In this document: positions 1 to 7,952 of the stretch, piece by piece
How the letters are laid out: every line of letters begins with the position of its first letter
Numbering within the stretch: position 1 is the first letter of the stretch
Source: Acidobacteriota bacterium
GTDB taxonomy: Bacteria > Acidobacteriota > UBA6911 > RPQK01 > DATIPO01
Assembly: GCA_035471785.1 (NCBI GenBank)
Contig: DATIPQ010000017.1
Location: 143,115-207,114 of the forward strand
Direction of reading: 5' to 3'
Length of the DNA: 64,000 nt
Notes under the pieces: model-generated
What the model saw: the letters and a program-made list of their open reading frames with translations, nothing else
Database searches by the model: none
What the model was told of the DNA's origin: nothing
Made by a program: the position numbers and the translations under genes

Positions 1-2
1 GA

Positions 3-308
3 GGCGAAAACCATGAGGGCACGGCGATTTTCTACGGACGTCTGCTGGATGATCCTGAACGGCTCAAGGCCATTTCACACGAAGTCTACGGCACCTTCGC
101 CGCCAACGACAGCGGCATCCCTCCGGCTGACGTCAATTCCTTCGTGGAGGCCCTGCGCCAGGCCGGTATCGAAAACGATGTGCACATTTACGACGACGTC
201 GGGCATGGATTCTGGCTGCATGTCGACGAGGACCCTGAGACCCGCAAGAAGCCGGCATTGGACGCCTGGCAGCGCCTGAAGGCTTACCTGAAACGCACGA
301 TCGGCTAG
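3..308 (+). CDS. Dienelactone hydrolase family protein (3' end only)
   Basis: Only the last 101 codons are inside the window; the start lies to the left. The reading frame is open from base 3 to a TAG at 306-308. The segment FAANDSGIPP, then VEALRQAG, then the motif YDDVGHGFW followed by a short helical tail, matches the C-terminal part of the dienelactone hydrolase (DLH) alpha/beta-hydrolase family. In that family the Asp just after FAANDxG-like strands and the His in GHGF belong to the Ser/Cys-Asp-His active site. The substrate cannot be told from this fragment. A frame-shifted ATG ORF over the same bases is a shadow. Confidence 0.8.
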   Translation, partial: GENHEGTAIFYGRLLDDPERLKAISHEVYGTFAANDSGIPPADVNSFVEALRQAGIENDVHIYDDVGHGFWLHVDEDPETRKKPALDAWQRLKAYLKRTIG

Positions 309-320
309 CGACATGGTCCT

Positions 321-463
321 TGGCCTGGTGTGAGACGCATCCCTGCGGCGATTCTCACTACGGTGGCCGGAAGCCGCCTGAGCAGGTTCTTTTTGTGGTA
401 CATCTGCCAGCCGCCACGCAGCATTGCCTCCATGGCCGCAAGGATGCGCCTCACACCAGGCCA
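321..463. repeat. Inverted repeat, member of a dispersed repeat family
   Basis: Two 29-base arms, 321-349 and 435-463, are reverse complements with two mismatches and enclose about 85 bases. The arm contains the core GCGCATCCTTGCGGC, which recurs several times at 23436-23753. The structure resembles a REP/BIME or MITE-like mobile repeat placed between two convergent genes. No transposase was seen. Confidence 0.7.
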
Positions 464-486
464 AGAAGCCGCCCGGCAGCTTGCAA

Positions 487-921
487 TCAACTGGCCCGGC
501 GGTAGCGGTGGAGGAGGAAGAGGAAGGCCAGGTTGATGGCCAGCACCTGCAGGCTCTCGGCGGCCGTCCACCATACGGGCATGCCCGAGTCGCGGTCGAT
601 GAAGAAGATGGTGACGGCGAACGTGCATCCCGCCAGTCCCAGAAAGCGGATGAGGGGCGCGAAACGGTCGATGTCGGTGGAAGCCAGCCACAGCACGCCG
701 CCATGGATGGCGTAGAGAGCCGAGGCCGAACGGGCCAGGTAGACGGCCACGGGCTGCTCGGGAAAGGCGCCCAGTCCAAGAGCTTGGTGAGCGTGGTGCA
801 TCCATTGTGATGGCATGATGACGGCGCCTACCGCCAGCAGCATGACCGACCCGCCCACACGCAGCAGTCCGCGCAGCCAGCGGGCGTAGGTCAGTGCAGC
901 CGTTGACTTATACTGGTTCAT
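487..921 (-). CDS. Hypothetical four-helix membrane protein
   Basis: The 144-residue protein has about four hydrophobic segments (near residues 20-38, 58-78, 85-105 and 118-136) with short polar loops and a basic C-terminus, so it is probably an integral inner-membrane protein. I do not recognise the family. The start at 921 is chosen over an upstream in-frame ATG at 948 because AAGAGAA lies about 7 bases before it, while the 948 codon has its purine run directly abutting. It is transcribed away from pgpA. Function unknown. Confidence 0.6.
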   Translation of the reverse strand: MNQYKSTAALTYARWLRGLLRVGGSVMLLAVGAVIMPSQWMHHAHQALGLGAFPEQPVAVYLARSASALYAIHGGVLWLASTDIDRFAPLIRFLGLAGCTFAVTIFFIDRDSGMPVWWTAAESLQVLAINLAFLFLLHRYRRAS

Positions 922-1055
922 GACGATTCTCTTGGTCGCTGCGGTCATCTCCCCGAGAACGCTTCAGTGTACGAAAGCTCCCGTCAGGCGTTCAAATTTC
1001 AGGAGCAGCAGAACGGCTGGCCCGTCGCCGTCGATAATGTGCGAGAATCGGCCCC

Positions 1056-1550
1056 ATGCGGGTTGGGAGGGACTGGAGATTCTGGGTGGCGACGTGCTTT
1101 GGACTGGGGCTGTCGCCGCTGGCGCCGGGCACCGCGGGCGCACTGGTAGGAGTCGCCATTTTCGCAGCCACCCGGCTGTGGGCTCCCCCCGAATGGACGA
1201 CGCCAATCCTTCTCCTCTCGCTGCTGGCGTTCTGCTGGCTCAACCATCTCCTCACCCCATACGCCGTGCGCCGCTGGAAGAACGGAGACCCCAGCCAATT
1301 CGTCCTCGACGAGGTGGCCGGCTACCTGATGACGGTGCTTCTCTTCCGCGGCGGACCCGACCTGGCGGCAACCCTGCTCCTCACCTTTGTGCTGACTCGT
1401 CTGATGGACGTCCTCAAAATTCCGCCTGCGCGTCAGTTCGAGCGTCTGCCGGGTTCCTGGGGCATCGTCCTCGACGACCTCATGTCCTCCCTCTACGCTG
1501 TCGGGCTCCTGTGGCTGCTGCGTTGGTACTTCCCCAGCCTTTTCGCCTGA
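1056..1550 (+). CDS. pgpA: Phosphatidylglycerophosphatase A
   Basis: PgpA dephosphorylates phosphatidylglycerol-3-phosphate to phosphatidylglycerol in the inner membrane. The 164-residue protein has the family signatures in order: GLGLSPLAPGTAG near the N-terminus, FVLDEVAGY with the conserved Asp-Glu pair near residue 85, TRLMDVLKIPP, then LPGSWGIVLDD near residue 135. Three to four membrane segments and the length agree with PgpA. The start has no strong ribosome-binding site, so it could be a few codons off. It sits 34 bases before the phosphatase gene downstream. Confidence 0.9.
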   Translation: MRVGRDWRFWVATCFGLGLSPLAPGTAGALVGVAIFAATRLWAPPEWTTPILLLSLLAFCWLNHLLTPYAVRRWKNGDPSQFVLDEVAGYLMTVLLFRGGPDLAATLLLTFVLTRLMDVLKIPPARQFERLPGSWGIVLDDLMSSLYAVGLLWLLRWYFPSLFA

Positions 1551-1584
1551 TGCCGACAGCATGCCCAGCCGGTAAGATAGGGCT

Positions 1585-2832
1585 ATGAAGGCTCTGCGGC
1601 TTTTCCTTCTTGCAGCGCTCTCTTGCGGCTTCTTGCAAGGCGAAGATGCGGTCTTCGTCTACCTGACCGGACTGACTTCCGATTCGGCCCGCATCGCCTG
1701 GGGGAGGACCAAGGGCGACGGCAACATCATCGGACGCAACGCCCGCCCGCTGGGACGGGTAGAGGTGAGTATCGCCGACCGCACTCTGGTGGAAGAGAAA
1801 CGCGCCTGGGTGGAAGTCGATGGACTGGAGCCCGATCACAGCTACGACTACCAGGTGCGGCTGGGGCGCCGCCTGCTGGGCCAGGGAACCCTGCGCACCT
1901 TCCCCCGGCAGAGCCCCAAAATGGCCTTTTTGCTCATCGGAGACTACGGCAAGGGCAACAAGACCCAGAGAAGCATCGGCCAGGCCATGTGGAAGACCCT
2001 GCTGAGCCAGCGTGAGAAAGGCAACCCGGTGCGCTTCGTCCTCACCACCGGCGACAACATCTACGGCAGCTTCCTCTACCGCTTCAAGACCGGAAAACGC
2101 GACAGGCACTGGCATAAGCGTTTCTTCGACCCGTTCCGCCAGTTGCTGCCACACGTTCCTTTCTACCCGTCTCTGGGGAACCATGACGGGGACGAAACGG
2201 AGAGCGAAGACGATTTTCCCGTCTATGCCGACAACTTCTTTCTTCCGCCCATGGGCAGCCTGGAGGGCTCGACGGCACGCTACTACGGTGTGAGCTTCGC
2301 CGGGCTGGCCCTGTTCCTGATTCTCGACAGCACCGAGCACCCCCGGCCGGACGGCGGACGTATTTACGAACAGGGCGGAGCACAGCATGTCTGGCTGCGC
2401 CAGGCTCTGGCGTCCTCAAACGTCCCCTGGAAGATCGCCGTCTTCCACAACCCGTCCTACAACGCCGGTCCGCGCTACGGAGAGTCCGAGCCCCGCCTGG
2501 ACTATCTTGAAGAGCTGTTCGTAGAGAGCGGCGTCGACGTGGTCTTCAACGGGCACGAACACAACTTTCAATCCAGCGACCCCCCGCGGACAGGAGGCAT
2601 TCTCCACATCATCAGCGGAGGCGGCGCCGAAACCCGCAACAAGAACATCGTCGACGATCTGGAAGAGCACAGCATGGCACTGTGGTCTCCCCAGCCCCAC
2701 TACCTGCTGGTGGAGATCGAGGAGGGCCGAATGCACATTACCGCGCTTGGGACCGACGCCGCCCCTGTAACCGCCCGCACTCCTGACAACGTCGCCACCC
2801 CGGCCCGGATCACCGTCTCTCAGCGACCTTAG
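1585..2832 (+). CDS. Secreted purple-acid-phosphatase-like metallophosphoesterase
   Basis: This 415-residue protein starts with a signal peptide (hydrophobic run to about residue 19). A fibronectin-III-like domain (about 25-105) precedes a calcineurin-like phosphoesterase domain. All metal-binding blocks are visible in order: GDYGKG, TTGDNIYG, LGNHDGD, FHNPSYN and NGHEHNFQ. This arrangement is typical of purple acid phosphatases and related secreted phosphomonoesterases or phosphodiesterases, which act in the periplasm or outside. The substrate is not predictable. The gene ends four bases from the convergent Rieske gene, leaving almost no room for a separate terminator. Confidence 0.88.
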   Translation: MKALRLFLLAALSCGFLQGEDAVFVYLTGLTSDSARIAWGRTKGDGNIIGRNARPLGRVEVSIADRTLVEEKRAWVEVDGLEPDHSYDYQVRLGRRLLGQGTLRTFPRQSPKMAFLLIGDYGKGNKTQRSIGQAMWKTLLSQREKGNPVRFVLTTGDNIYGSFLYRFKTGKRDRHWHKRFFDPFRQLLPHVPFYPSLGNHDGDETESEDDFPVYADNFFLPPMGSLEGSTARYYGVSFAGLALFLILDSTEHPRPDGGRIYEQGGAQHVWLRQALASSNVPWKIAVFHNPSYNAGPRYGESEPRLDYLEELFVESGVDVVFNGHEHNFQSSDPPRTGGILHIISGGGAETRNKNIVDDLEEHSMALWSPQPHYLLVEIEEGRMHITALGTDAAPVTARTPDNVATPARITVSQRP

Positions 2833-2836
2833 GCGC

Positions 2837-3244
2837 TCAGCCCTGTGCGGGGCGGGAGACGATGATCCGGTTCTCTTCGACACTCACTGGAAAGCTCTGC
2901 AAGGGGACGCTGGCCGGACCGCCCAGGATGCGCCCCTGCAAGTCGAAGCGGCCGTCGTGGCAAGGGCAGAAAAGGTCCCTGCTGTCGGAGCGGTATTCCA
3001 CGGTGCAGCGTCCGTGGGTGCAGTCGGCCGCAACGGCGTAGTAGCGGTTGGGAGCGGCGTGTATCAGCAAGGCCAGAACCGGGCCGAAGCGGAAGGTCTT
3101 GGACGAGCCCAAAGGGATCTCGCCGGCTCGCGCGGCCACCACCTGCTCTGGCAGTTGAGGAGGCGAACAGGCAGCGGCAACGCCTATTCCCGCGACCAGT
3201 TGCAGCAGGCGGCGGCGGGGCATCTCATGGCTTGAATCTGACAT
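2837..3244 (-). CDS. Rieske [2Fe-2S] protein with twin-arginine signal
   Basis: This 135-residue protein carries a twin-arginine-type leader (PRRRLLQ followed by a hydrophobic stretch and a Cys in AAACS that might be a lipid anchor). The rest is a Rieske domain: CTHGRC supplies Cys and His, and CPCHDGRF supplies the second Cys and His of the [2Fe-2S] cluster, followed by GGPASVPL. Such small exported Rieske proteins act as electron-transfer subunits or arsenite-oxidase/QcrA-like small subunits. No partner cytochrome or oxidase gene is adjacent, so the partner is unknown. An alternative start at the second Met (3223) would still keep the twin-arginine motif. Confidence 0.88.
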   Translation of the reverse strand: MSDSSHEMPRRRLLQLVAGIGVAAACSPPQLPEQVVAARAGEIPLGSSKTFRFGPVLALLIHAAPNRYYAVAADCTHGRCTVEYRSDSRDLFCPCHDGRFDLQGRILGGPASVPLQSFPVSVEENRIIVSRPAQG

Positions 3245-3299
3245 GCGGGCATTTTAGCCAATCGTCCGGGCGGCAGGAAGCGCGGCTGTAAGAGGTGAG

Positions 3300-3332
3300 G
3301 CCCGCGGAAGGCTGAAACCGCCTCCCGCGGGC
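3300..3332 (-). terminator. Hairpin, possible terminator of the DUF4097 operon
   Basis: GCCCGCGG and CCGCGGGC form a perfect 8-bp stem, extended inward by AGGC/GCCT after one mismatch, with a 7-base loop. It lies about 60 bases past the DUF4097 stop codon. There is no clear T-run after it on the minus strand, so it may be an attenuated or factor-assisted terminator. Confidence 0.45.
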
Positions 3333-3391
3333 TATTGCGTTCCGCTTCAAAGACCGTCACTCGGTTTTCGATTCGTCAGCGGATTGACGGG

Positions 3392-4573
3392 TCATCGGCT
3401 GCGGATGGTGATGTTGCCGTTGATGGTTTCGAGCCGCACCGGGTGTCCGCCTCCATTGATCGTCCCCTGGCCGATGACGTAGCGGCGGGGACTGCCCCTG
3501 GAGTAGTCCCACTCGGCGGGCCTTTGTTCGGTCAGGGGGAAGTCGCTGATGATGCGGTAGCTCTTGCGGCTGTCGCGCGTGTAGGCGATGCGCACCTCCA
3601 GTTGGCCGGCAAAATCGGCGGGAAGATAGAGGGTGACGTCGCCCGAGAGGGAAGACAGGTCGATGTGTTGGTCGCCGCCGCTGCCCAGGATGTGGACTTC
3701 CACGTCGCCGCCGTTGGTTGCGGCCTCCACCCATCCGTCCAGGGACTCGATGTAGATGTCCCCGCCCAGGGTGCGGGCGCGGGTAAAACGCGAGGACTGG
3801 CGGACGTCGATGTCGCCGCCCATGGTATGCACCGAAGCTCCTTCCGGCGCCTCGTCCACGTCGATGCGTCCGCCCATGGTCGAGATCTGGACGGTGTCGG
3901 AACTGGCCGGCACCGATCCGGTCCGGTCGGGTCCGGCCAGGGAGCCGTCACGGCGGCGGACGTTGACATAGCGGACGTTTCCGCCCATGGAACTTCCGCG
4001 GACGTCGCCTTCCACGTTGCGGAAGAGCACCTCGCCGCCCATGGTGCGTAAGGATCCGTCCAAGTCGGAATCCTCAAGGTGGATCTCGCCGCCCATAGTC
4101 TTCATCTCGGCGCTGCCCCGCACGTTGGTGAAGGACAGTTCGCCGCCCATGGTTTTTCCCGTGAAGCGTCCTTCCACATCGACCACGCTCAGGCCTCCGC
4201 CCATGGAATCGAGGTCGATGTCGAATTGGCGCGGCACCCGGATGTTGAATGCCATGTTGCTGGACCAATGACGGGAATTGCGGATGTAGCCTGAACGCAC
4301 CCGGACTCCGTCTCCGGTCTCTTCGATGTCGATTTGGAAGTCCGAGGGATTGCCGGTCCGAACGTCGTAGCTGACCAGCACTTCATTTCGGTCCCAGCCG
4401 ATCACCGAGACCGAGCCGCCGGCCTGCAAGTCGAGCACCAGCAGTTGTCCCGGGGAGGCCGGCAGGCGCTTTTCCGGCTGGGCCGGCAGCGAGGTGGCCG
4501 TCGCCAGTGCGATGAGGACGGTTAGGGCGCCTAAGCCCGCAGGCGAGAGGCGCTTCGAGTTATGAGCAAACAT
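3392..4573 (-). CDS. Secreted DUF4097-type beta-strand repeat protein
   Basis: The 393-residue protein has an N-terminal signal sequence ending near SLPAQP, then an immunoglobulin-like entry region, then about nine successive repeats of roughly 20 residues built on the pattern (T/S)MGG(E/D)I followed by alternating hydrophobic residues. This is the DUF4097 right-handed beta-helix/adhesin-like family, usually exported or membrane-tethered. A strong ribosome-binding site (GGAGGAA) precedes the start. It lies 70 bases after the anti-sigma gene on the same strand, so it is likely an output of, or part of, that sigma/anti-sigma unit. Biochemical function is unknown for the family. Confidence 0.85.
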   Translation of the reverse strand: MFAHNSKRLSPAGLGALTVLIALATATSLPAQPEKRLPASPGQLLVLDLQAGGSVSVIGWDRNEVLVSYDVRTGNPSDFQIDIEETGDGVRVRSGYIRNSRHWSSNMAFNIRVPRQFDIDLDSMGGGLSVVDVEGRFTGKTMGGELSFTNVRGSAEMKTMGGEIHLEDSDLDGSLRTMGGEVLFRNVEGDVRGSSMGGNVRYVNVRRRDGSLAGPDRTGSVPASSDTVQISTMGGRIDVDEAPEGASVHTMGGDIDVRQSSRFTRARTLGGDIYIESLDGWVEAATNGGDVEVHILGSGGDQHIDLSSLSGDVTLYLPADFAGQLEVRIAYTRDSRKSYRIISDFPLTEQRPAEWDYSRGSPRRYVIGQGTINGGGHPVRLETINGNITIRSR

Positions 4574-4643
4574 GGTCAGGTTCCTCCTCTTTTCTATCGG
4601 TTCGTAAAAAAAACTTTATGGACAAGTGTTTGAGCAGCCTGGC

Positions 4644-5621
4644 TTACTCCCGCAACCGGGAGGCCTTAAGCAGAACGGCCCGGTCTCCCCGCTGCTCGAT
4701 TTCCTCGATGGCTTGGCGCAGGGCATCGGAGCCGACTTGATGTTGGCCCAGGACCTCCAGCGCCATCAGCCGCATCTGCACCGAGGGGTCGTCGCGCAGG
4801 GTAGCCAGAAGAGCGTCCTCGACCTGAGGGTCCATGGGCAGGCCGGCCAGGATTGACAGCGCCTTCTGCCGCACGGCCAGGCTTTCGTCGCGGTGCATGG
4901 CGAAGGTCAGCGCTTCGCGCACCTTGGGGTCCATGGCTTGAGAGGCCAGCGAGACGGCTTTGAGGCGGGACCCCAGAGCGTCGGGTCCGCGCGCCATCAA
5001 GGACTGGGCCAGCACTTCCTTGACCAGGGGCGAATCGACCGGCTCTTCCACTTCGACGTGACGGGTCACGTTGAAGCTGAGGGCCAACCGCTGGCGGGGC
5101 AAGGGACGAAAGCTGACGTCCGAGAAAACGAATTGCGATTCCTCCACGTCCGAGAAGTCGTCGTTGCTTTCGGCTTCCGCGCTGATTTCGCGGATGAGGG
5201 AGCCGTAGCCGCCCCCAGGCGCCAACTCGAAAGGCTGGGCCGAAACGGTGAGCCGGCCCAGCAGCGCTCCTGTGACAAGCAGCAGGACGGCCGCCGCCGC
5301 GGACCACAGAGGCGGGAGTTTCAGGGCGCCCGGACGGCCCGACCCGTCCGCAGGCTGCTGCTGGGGAGAGAGTTCGGATCGCTGGGCGCGCCGGGCCGAG
5401 GCGCCTTGCAGCACCCGCCGCCGCATGGCGGCGAAGTCGGACTGGGTAAGGCCCGGCAGCTCTTCTTTGCCTTGGGCCAGTTCACGGTGCAGTTCCAGCA
5501 ACTGACGACACTCTCGGCATTCCTCGGCGTGGCGGCCCAGGGCCTCCCGTGCCGGACTGCTCAGCGCCTCTCCCGAAAGCAGAGATTCAAAAAGCGGTTG
5601 AAAGCTGTCGCAGGAATTCAT
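4644..5621 (-). CDS. Transmembrane anti-sigma factor with zinc finger and HEAT repeats
   Basis: Residues 1-45 form an anti-sigma zinc-finger (zf-HC2) domain with the HxxxCxxC pattern in HAEECREC. A cytoplasmic linker follows, then one membrane helix near residues 105-127 (SAAAAVLLLVTGALLG), then an exported region. The last 120 residues are a set of HEAT-like helical repeats (phrases such as VREALTFAM and VEDALLATLRDDPSVQ). The start overlaps the sigma-factor stop (TGATG), so the two are translationally coupled. It probably holds the sigma factor at the membrane and senses an envelope signal through the HEAT region, which is not a usual anti-sigma sensor domain. Confidence 0.85.
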   Translation of the reverse strand: MNSCDSFQPLFESLLSGEALSSPAREALGRHAEECRECRQLLELHRELAQGKEELPGLTQSDFAAMRRRVLQGASARRAQRSELSPQQQPADGSGRPGALKLPPLWSAAAAVLLLVTGALLGRLTVSAQPFELAPGGGYGSLIREISAEAESNDDFSDVEESQFVFSDVSFRPLPRQRLALSFNVTRHVEVEEPVDSPLVKEVLAQSLMARGPDALGSRLKAVSLASQAMDPKVREALTFAMHRDESLAVRQKALSILAGLPMDPQVEDALLATLRDDPSVQMRLMALEVLGQHQVGSDALRQAIEEIEQRGDRAVLLKASRLRE

Positions 5622-6169
5622 CAGCAGGCCTCCTTCCGGGCCGCGATCTTGCGCATCTTCTGCAGACTGCGGAAGAGGATGTTCTTAGCCACTCCCTCGC
5701 TGCAATCCAAATGGGACGCGATTTCGCGAATGGGCAGGTCTTCGAAATAACGCAGCACGACCGCCGAGCGCTGGCGCGGATTGAGCCGTTCCAGGCAGTT
5801 GATCAGCACCTGGCGGCGTTGGCGCTGCATCAGGCGGCCTTCCTGGCCGGGGCCGGGAGCGGCGGCGATCTCTTCGCGCACCGGCTGAGCATGGCGATGA
5901 CGCTTCTGAGAACGGAGCCAGTTCAGGCTCTCGTTGCCGGCGATGCGCATCAGCCAGGGCTTGAATGAGCCTGTAGAGCGATAAGACCCCAGGTTGCCGT
6001 GGGCCTTGAGAAAGACGTTCTGGACCACGTCCATGGCCTGTTCGGGGCATCCCACATAACCGTAGGCTACTGCGAACACCAGGCGTTCGTAGCGCCGCAT
6101 CAGCCGCTCGAAGGCCACATCCGAACCGCGCAGGATCTCCCTCACCAACTGGTCGTCCTCGTATTCCAT
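5621..6169 (-). CDS. ECF RNA polymerase sigma factor (RpoE-like)
   Basis: The 182-residue protein has the two ECF sigma domains. Region 2 (about 15-85) includes FERLMRRYERLVF and QNVFLKAHGNL; region 4 (about 125-175) includes LNPRQRSAVVLRYFEDLP and a helix-turn-helix IREIASHLDCSEGVAKNIL. It directs RNA polymerase to a regulon that cannot be read here. It is followed with a one-base stop/start overlap by its probable anti-sigma factor and preceded by a deacetylase-like gene 47 bases upstream on the same strand. Confidence 0.92.
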   Translation of the reverse strand: MEYEDDQLVREILRGSDVAFERLMRRYERLVFAVAYGYVGCPEQAMDVVQNVFLKAHGNLGSYRSTGSFKPWLMRIAGNESLNWLRSQKRHRHAQPVREEIAAAPGPGQEGRLMQRQRRQVLINCLERLNPRQRSAVVLRYFEDLPIREIASHLDCSEGVAKNILFRSLQKMRKIAARKEAC

Positions 6170-6216
6170 CCGTTTATCCAGACACTGGGAGGACGCCGAA
6201 AGTTAGCGAGAGATTT

Positions 6217-7218
6217 TCAGCGGGGATCTTTGGAGGAAGAAGCGGACTCTTCGGCGATCATCTCCTGCAGCCAGCGTTCTACGTCGTCCCGCTGCAGTTC
6301 CCCCTCCTGGGGATTGTAGGTGAGGCCTCGCGTGGCGGCCACGCGGTCGATGAAAATGAGGCCTTCCGGGCCGGCGTACTCGTCCTCGGCTTGATAGGCG
6401 GTATCTTCCAGGGCTTCGGACAGGGTCACGAAGGAATAGCCCTTTTCTTCCTTGAGGAAAGTGATCAGCTCGTCCAGGAACATGGCGGTGGCGATGCCGC
6501 AGCGCAAGAGCAAGATGTGGCGGATGTTGCGTCCGAAAACTTTTTCCGACTGCTGTTCGGCGTACTCCAGGCTCTGGTTGACGTGGGCCAGGAAGAGGCG
6601 CTGCAGCCGGGCCACGTTCTCGGGTTCGCGCTCATGCTCCAGGTAGGCGCGGATGAATTGATGGTCCGAGGTCTTCACGGTCACGTGGGCCATCTGGTAG
6701 CCGTTGCGCCGCAGCAGGCCGCGCAGGTCTTTGAGCTTGCCTTCGGTGTTGCCGTAGTGCAGTTGGGGCGGGCGGAAGAAGCGGAAAGCGATTCCCTTGA
6801 GCCGGCCCAGCCGCGCGATGTCCTTCTGGCCATCCTTGACGTGCTCATAATAGTCGCGGTAGTCGAGCACGTTGTAGTCGACCCGCGAGTAGGATTGGTT
6901 GCCCAGTATGAATCCGCGCTCGGCCCAGTCGGTCAGCACCACGTAGAGCATGGGCTGATCGTCGATCTTTTCCTGCACCACGAAGCCGGCGGCGGCAACC
7001 TGATGCTCCTCCAGCGTGCGCAAGATCTGGTTGGAGACCTCGCGTGGACGCCAGAAGCCGGAGGGACCGCGGGAGGGCAAATCGTTGAAGGTCAGGGCGA
7101 TCTTTTTCTCCGCCAAAGCTGCCCCGGTCAAAGCCGTTGCAAGCAGCAGCGCCCACAGCCATGCCCCCAGCCGGCCTCTTCTTTTTCTGCTCCAACTTTT
7201 CGCCATTCTCTTCATCAT
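6217..7218 (-). CDS. Polysaccharide-deacetylase-like protein with degenerate active site
   Basis: The 333-residue protein has a Lys/Arg-rich N-terminus and a signal peptide ending near ALA, then a NodB-type fold. Each catalytic block is present but altered. The TFDD motif reads TFND (ALTFNDLPSRG). The zinc HxxxH block expected in GNHTYSH reads GNQSYSR. The usual FRxPFL block reads FRPPQLHYG. The late LLLHA-type block reads LLLRCG. Both metal histidines, the catalytic Asp and the late His are therefore missing, suggesting a non-catalytic sugar-binding role. The start is uncertain: an upstream ATG (7263) gives an N-terminus that fits a signal peptide less well. It precedes the sigma/anti-sigma pair. 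Confidence 0.75.
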   Translation of the reverse strand: MMKRMAKSWSRKRRGRLGAWLWALLLATALTGAALAEKKIALTFNDLPSRGPSGFWRPREVSNQILRTLEEHQVAAAGFVVQEKIDDQPMLYVVLTDWAERGFILGNQSYSRVDYNVLDYRDYYEHVKDGQKDIARLGRLKGIAFRFFRPPQLHYGNTEGKLKDLRGLLRRNGYQMAHVTVKTSDHQFIRAYLEHEREPENVARLQRLFLAHVNQSLEYAEQQSEKVFGRNIRHILLLRCGIATAMFLDELITFLKEEKGYSFVTLSEALEDTAYQAEDEYAGPEGLIFIDRVAATRGLTYNPQEGELQRDDVERWLQEMIAEESASSSKDPR

Positions 7219-7408
7219 CTTGAAGGCAGGGGTTTCGACAGGACGCAAAATTGAGTATAACATTGTGGGGACAAACTCTTATGGAGACGGGCAGCCGTAG
7301 AATCGATGGGGGCGCAGAGTTCCCGGCGCGCTGCTACGCCGCCGCCAGGGGGGACAGGGAGATCTTGGGCGGCCGGCACGACAACCAACTGCAAGGGGTA
7401 GGACGCTC

Positions 7409-7897
7409 ATGAGACAGAAAGCAGTGTTCCTGATCATTCCTTTGGCGGCCGCCGCGCTCGCCTTGGCAGCGGCCGGCCGCGCAGAGATGGCGGCTCCCAT
7501 CCTCAAAACGAGCACGGAGGAGATTGTCTTGACGGCGAGTTTCACCTCCTTCGACCCGGGCGCGGACTACCGCATCGGCGTGGGGGCCCCGGCCCGCACC
7601 ATCAACGATTACCAGATGGTCCTGGAACAGGCCGACAAACCCATGCCGGTGCGCGAAACCAACTTCGTCCAGGGCTACCTCTCGGCTTGGTTCGGCCTGG
7701 AGGAGGTGCCGGCCAAGGGATTCGTCTTCAAGGGCTCGGATGTGAACCCTGATGTCCGGGTGCAGCTTCAGATCACTCTGCCCCGTGCAGAGGCCGACCG
7801 TCTGCAGCGGTTCTTTGTCTTCGTAGCCAAGAGTTACGGCCCTGATACCTGGTACCTGGAGGACGGTTCAGAGATACGCAAAGAAAACTGGGAATGA
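7409..7897 (+). CDS. Hypothetical secreted protein
   Basis: The 162-residue protein begins with a clear signal peptide (FLIIPLAAAALALAAAGRAE, cleavage near residue 25). The mature part, about 135 residues, is soluble, with alternating hydrophobic residues and aromatic patches such as YLSAWFGLE and FFVFVAKSYG, and ends in a charged tail. I do not recognise a family. It is divergent from the deacetylase-like gene and 55 bases before the acyl-activating fusion gene, so it may be co-transcribed with the latter. Confidence 0.65.
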   Translation: MRQKAVFLIIPLAAAALALAAAGRAEMAAPILKTSTEEIVLTASFTSFDPGADYRIGVGAPARTINDYQMVLEQADKPMPVRETNFVQGYLSAWFGLEEVPAKGFVFKGSDVNPDVRVQLQITLPRAEADRLQRFFVFVAKSYGPDTWYLEDGSEIRKENWE

Positions 7898-7952
7898 CCT
7901 CAAGGCGGTCCACGTCGTGGGGGGAATGAGGTCCTGAGCGCAGGACCGACGC

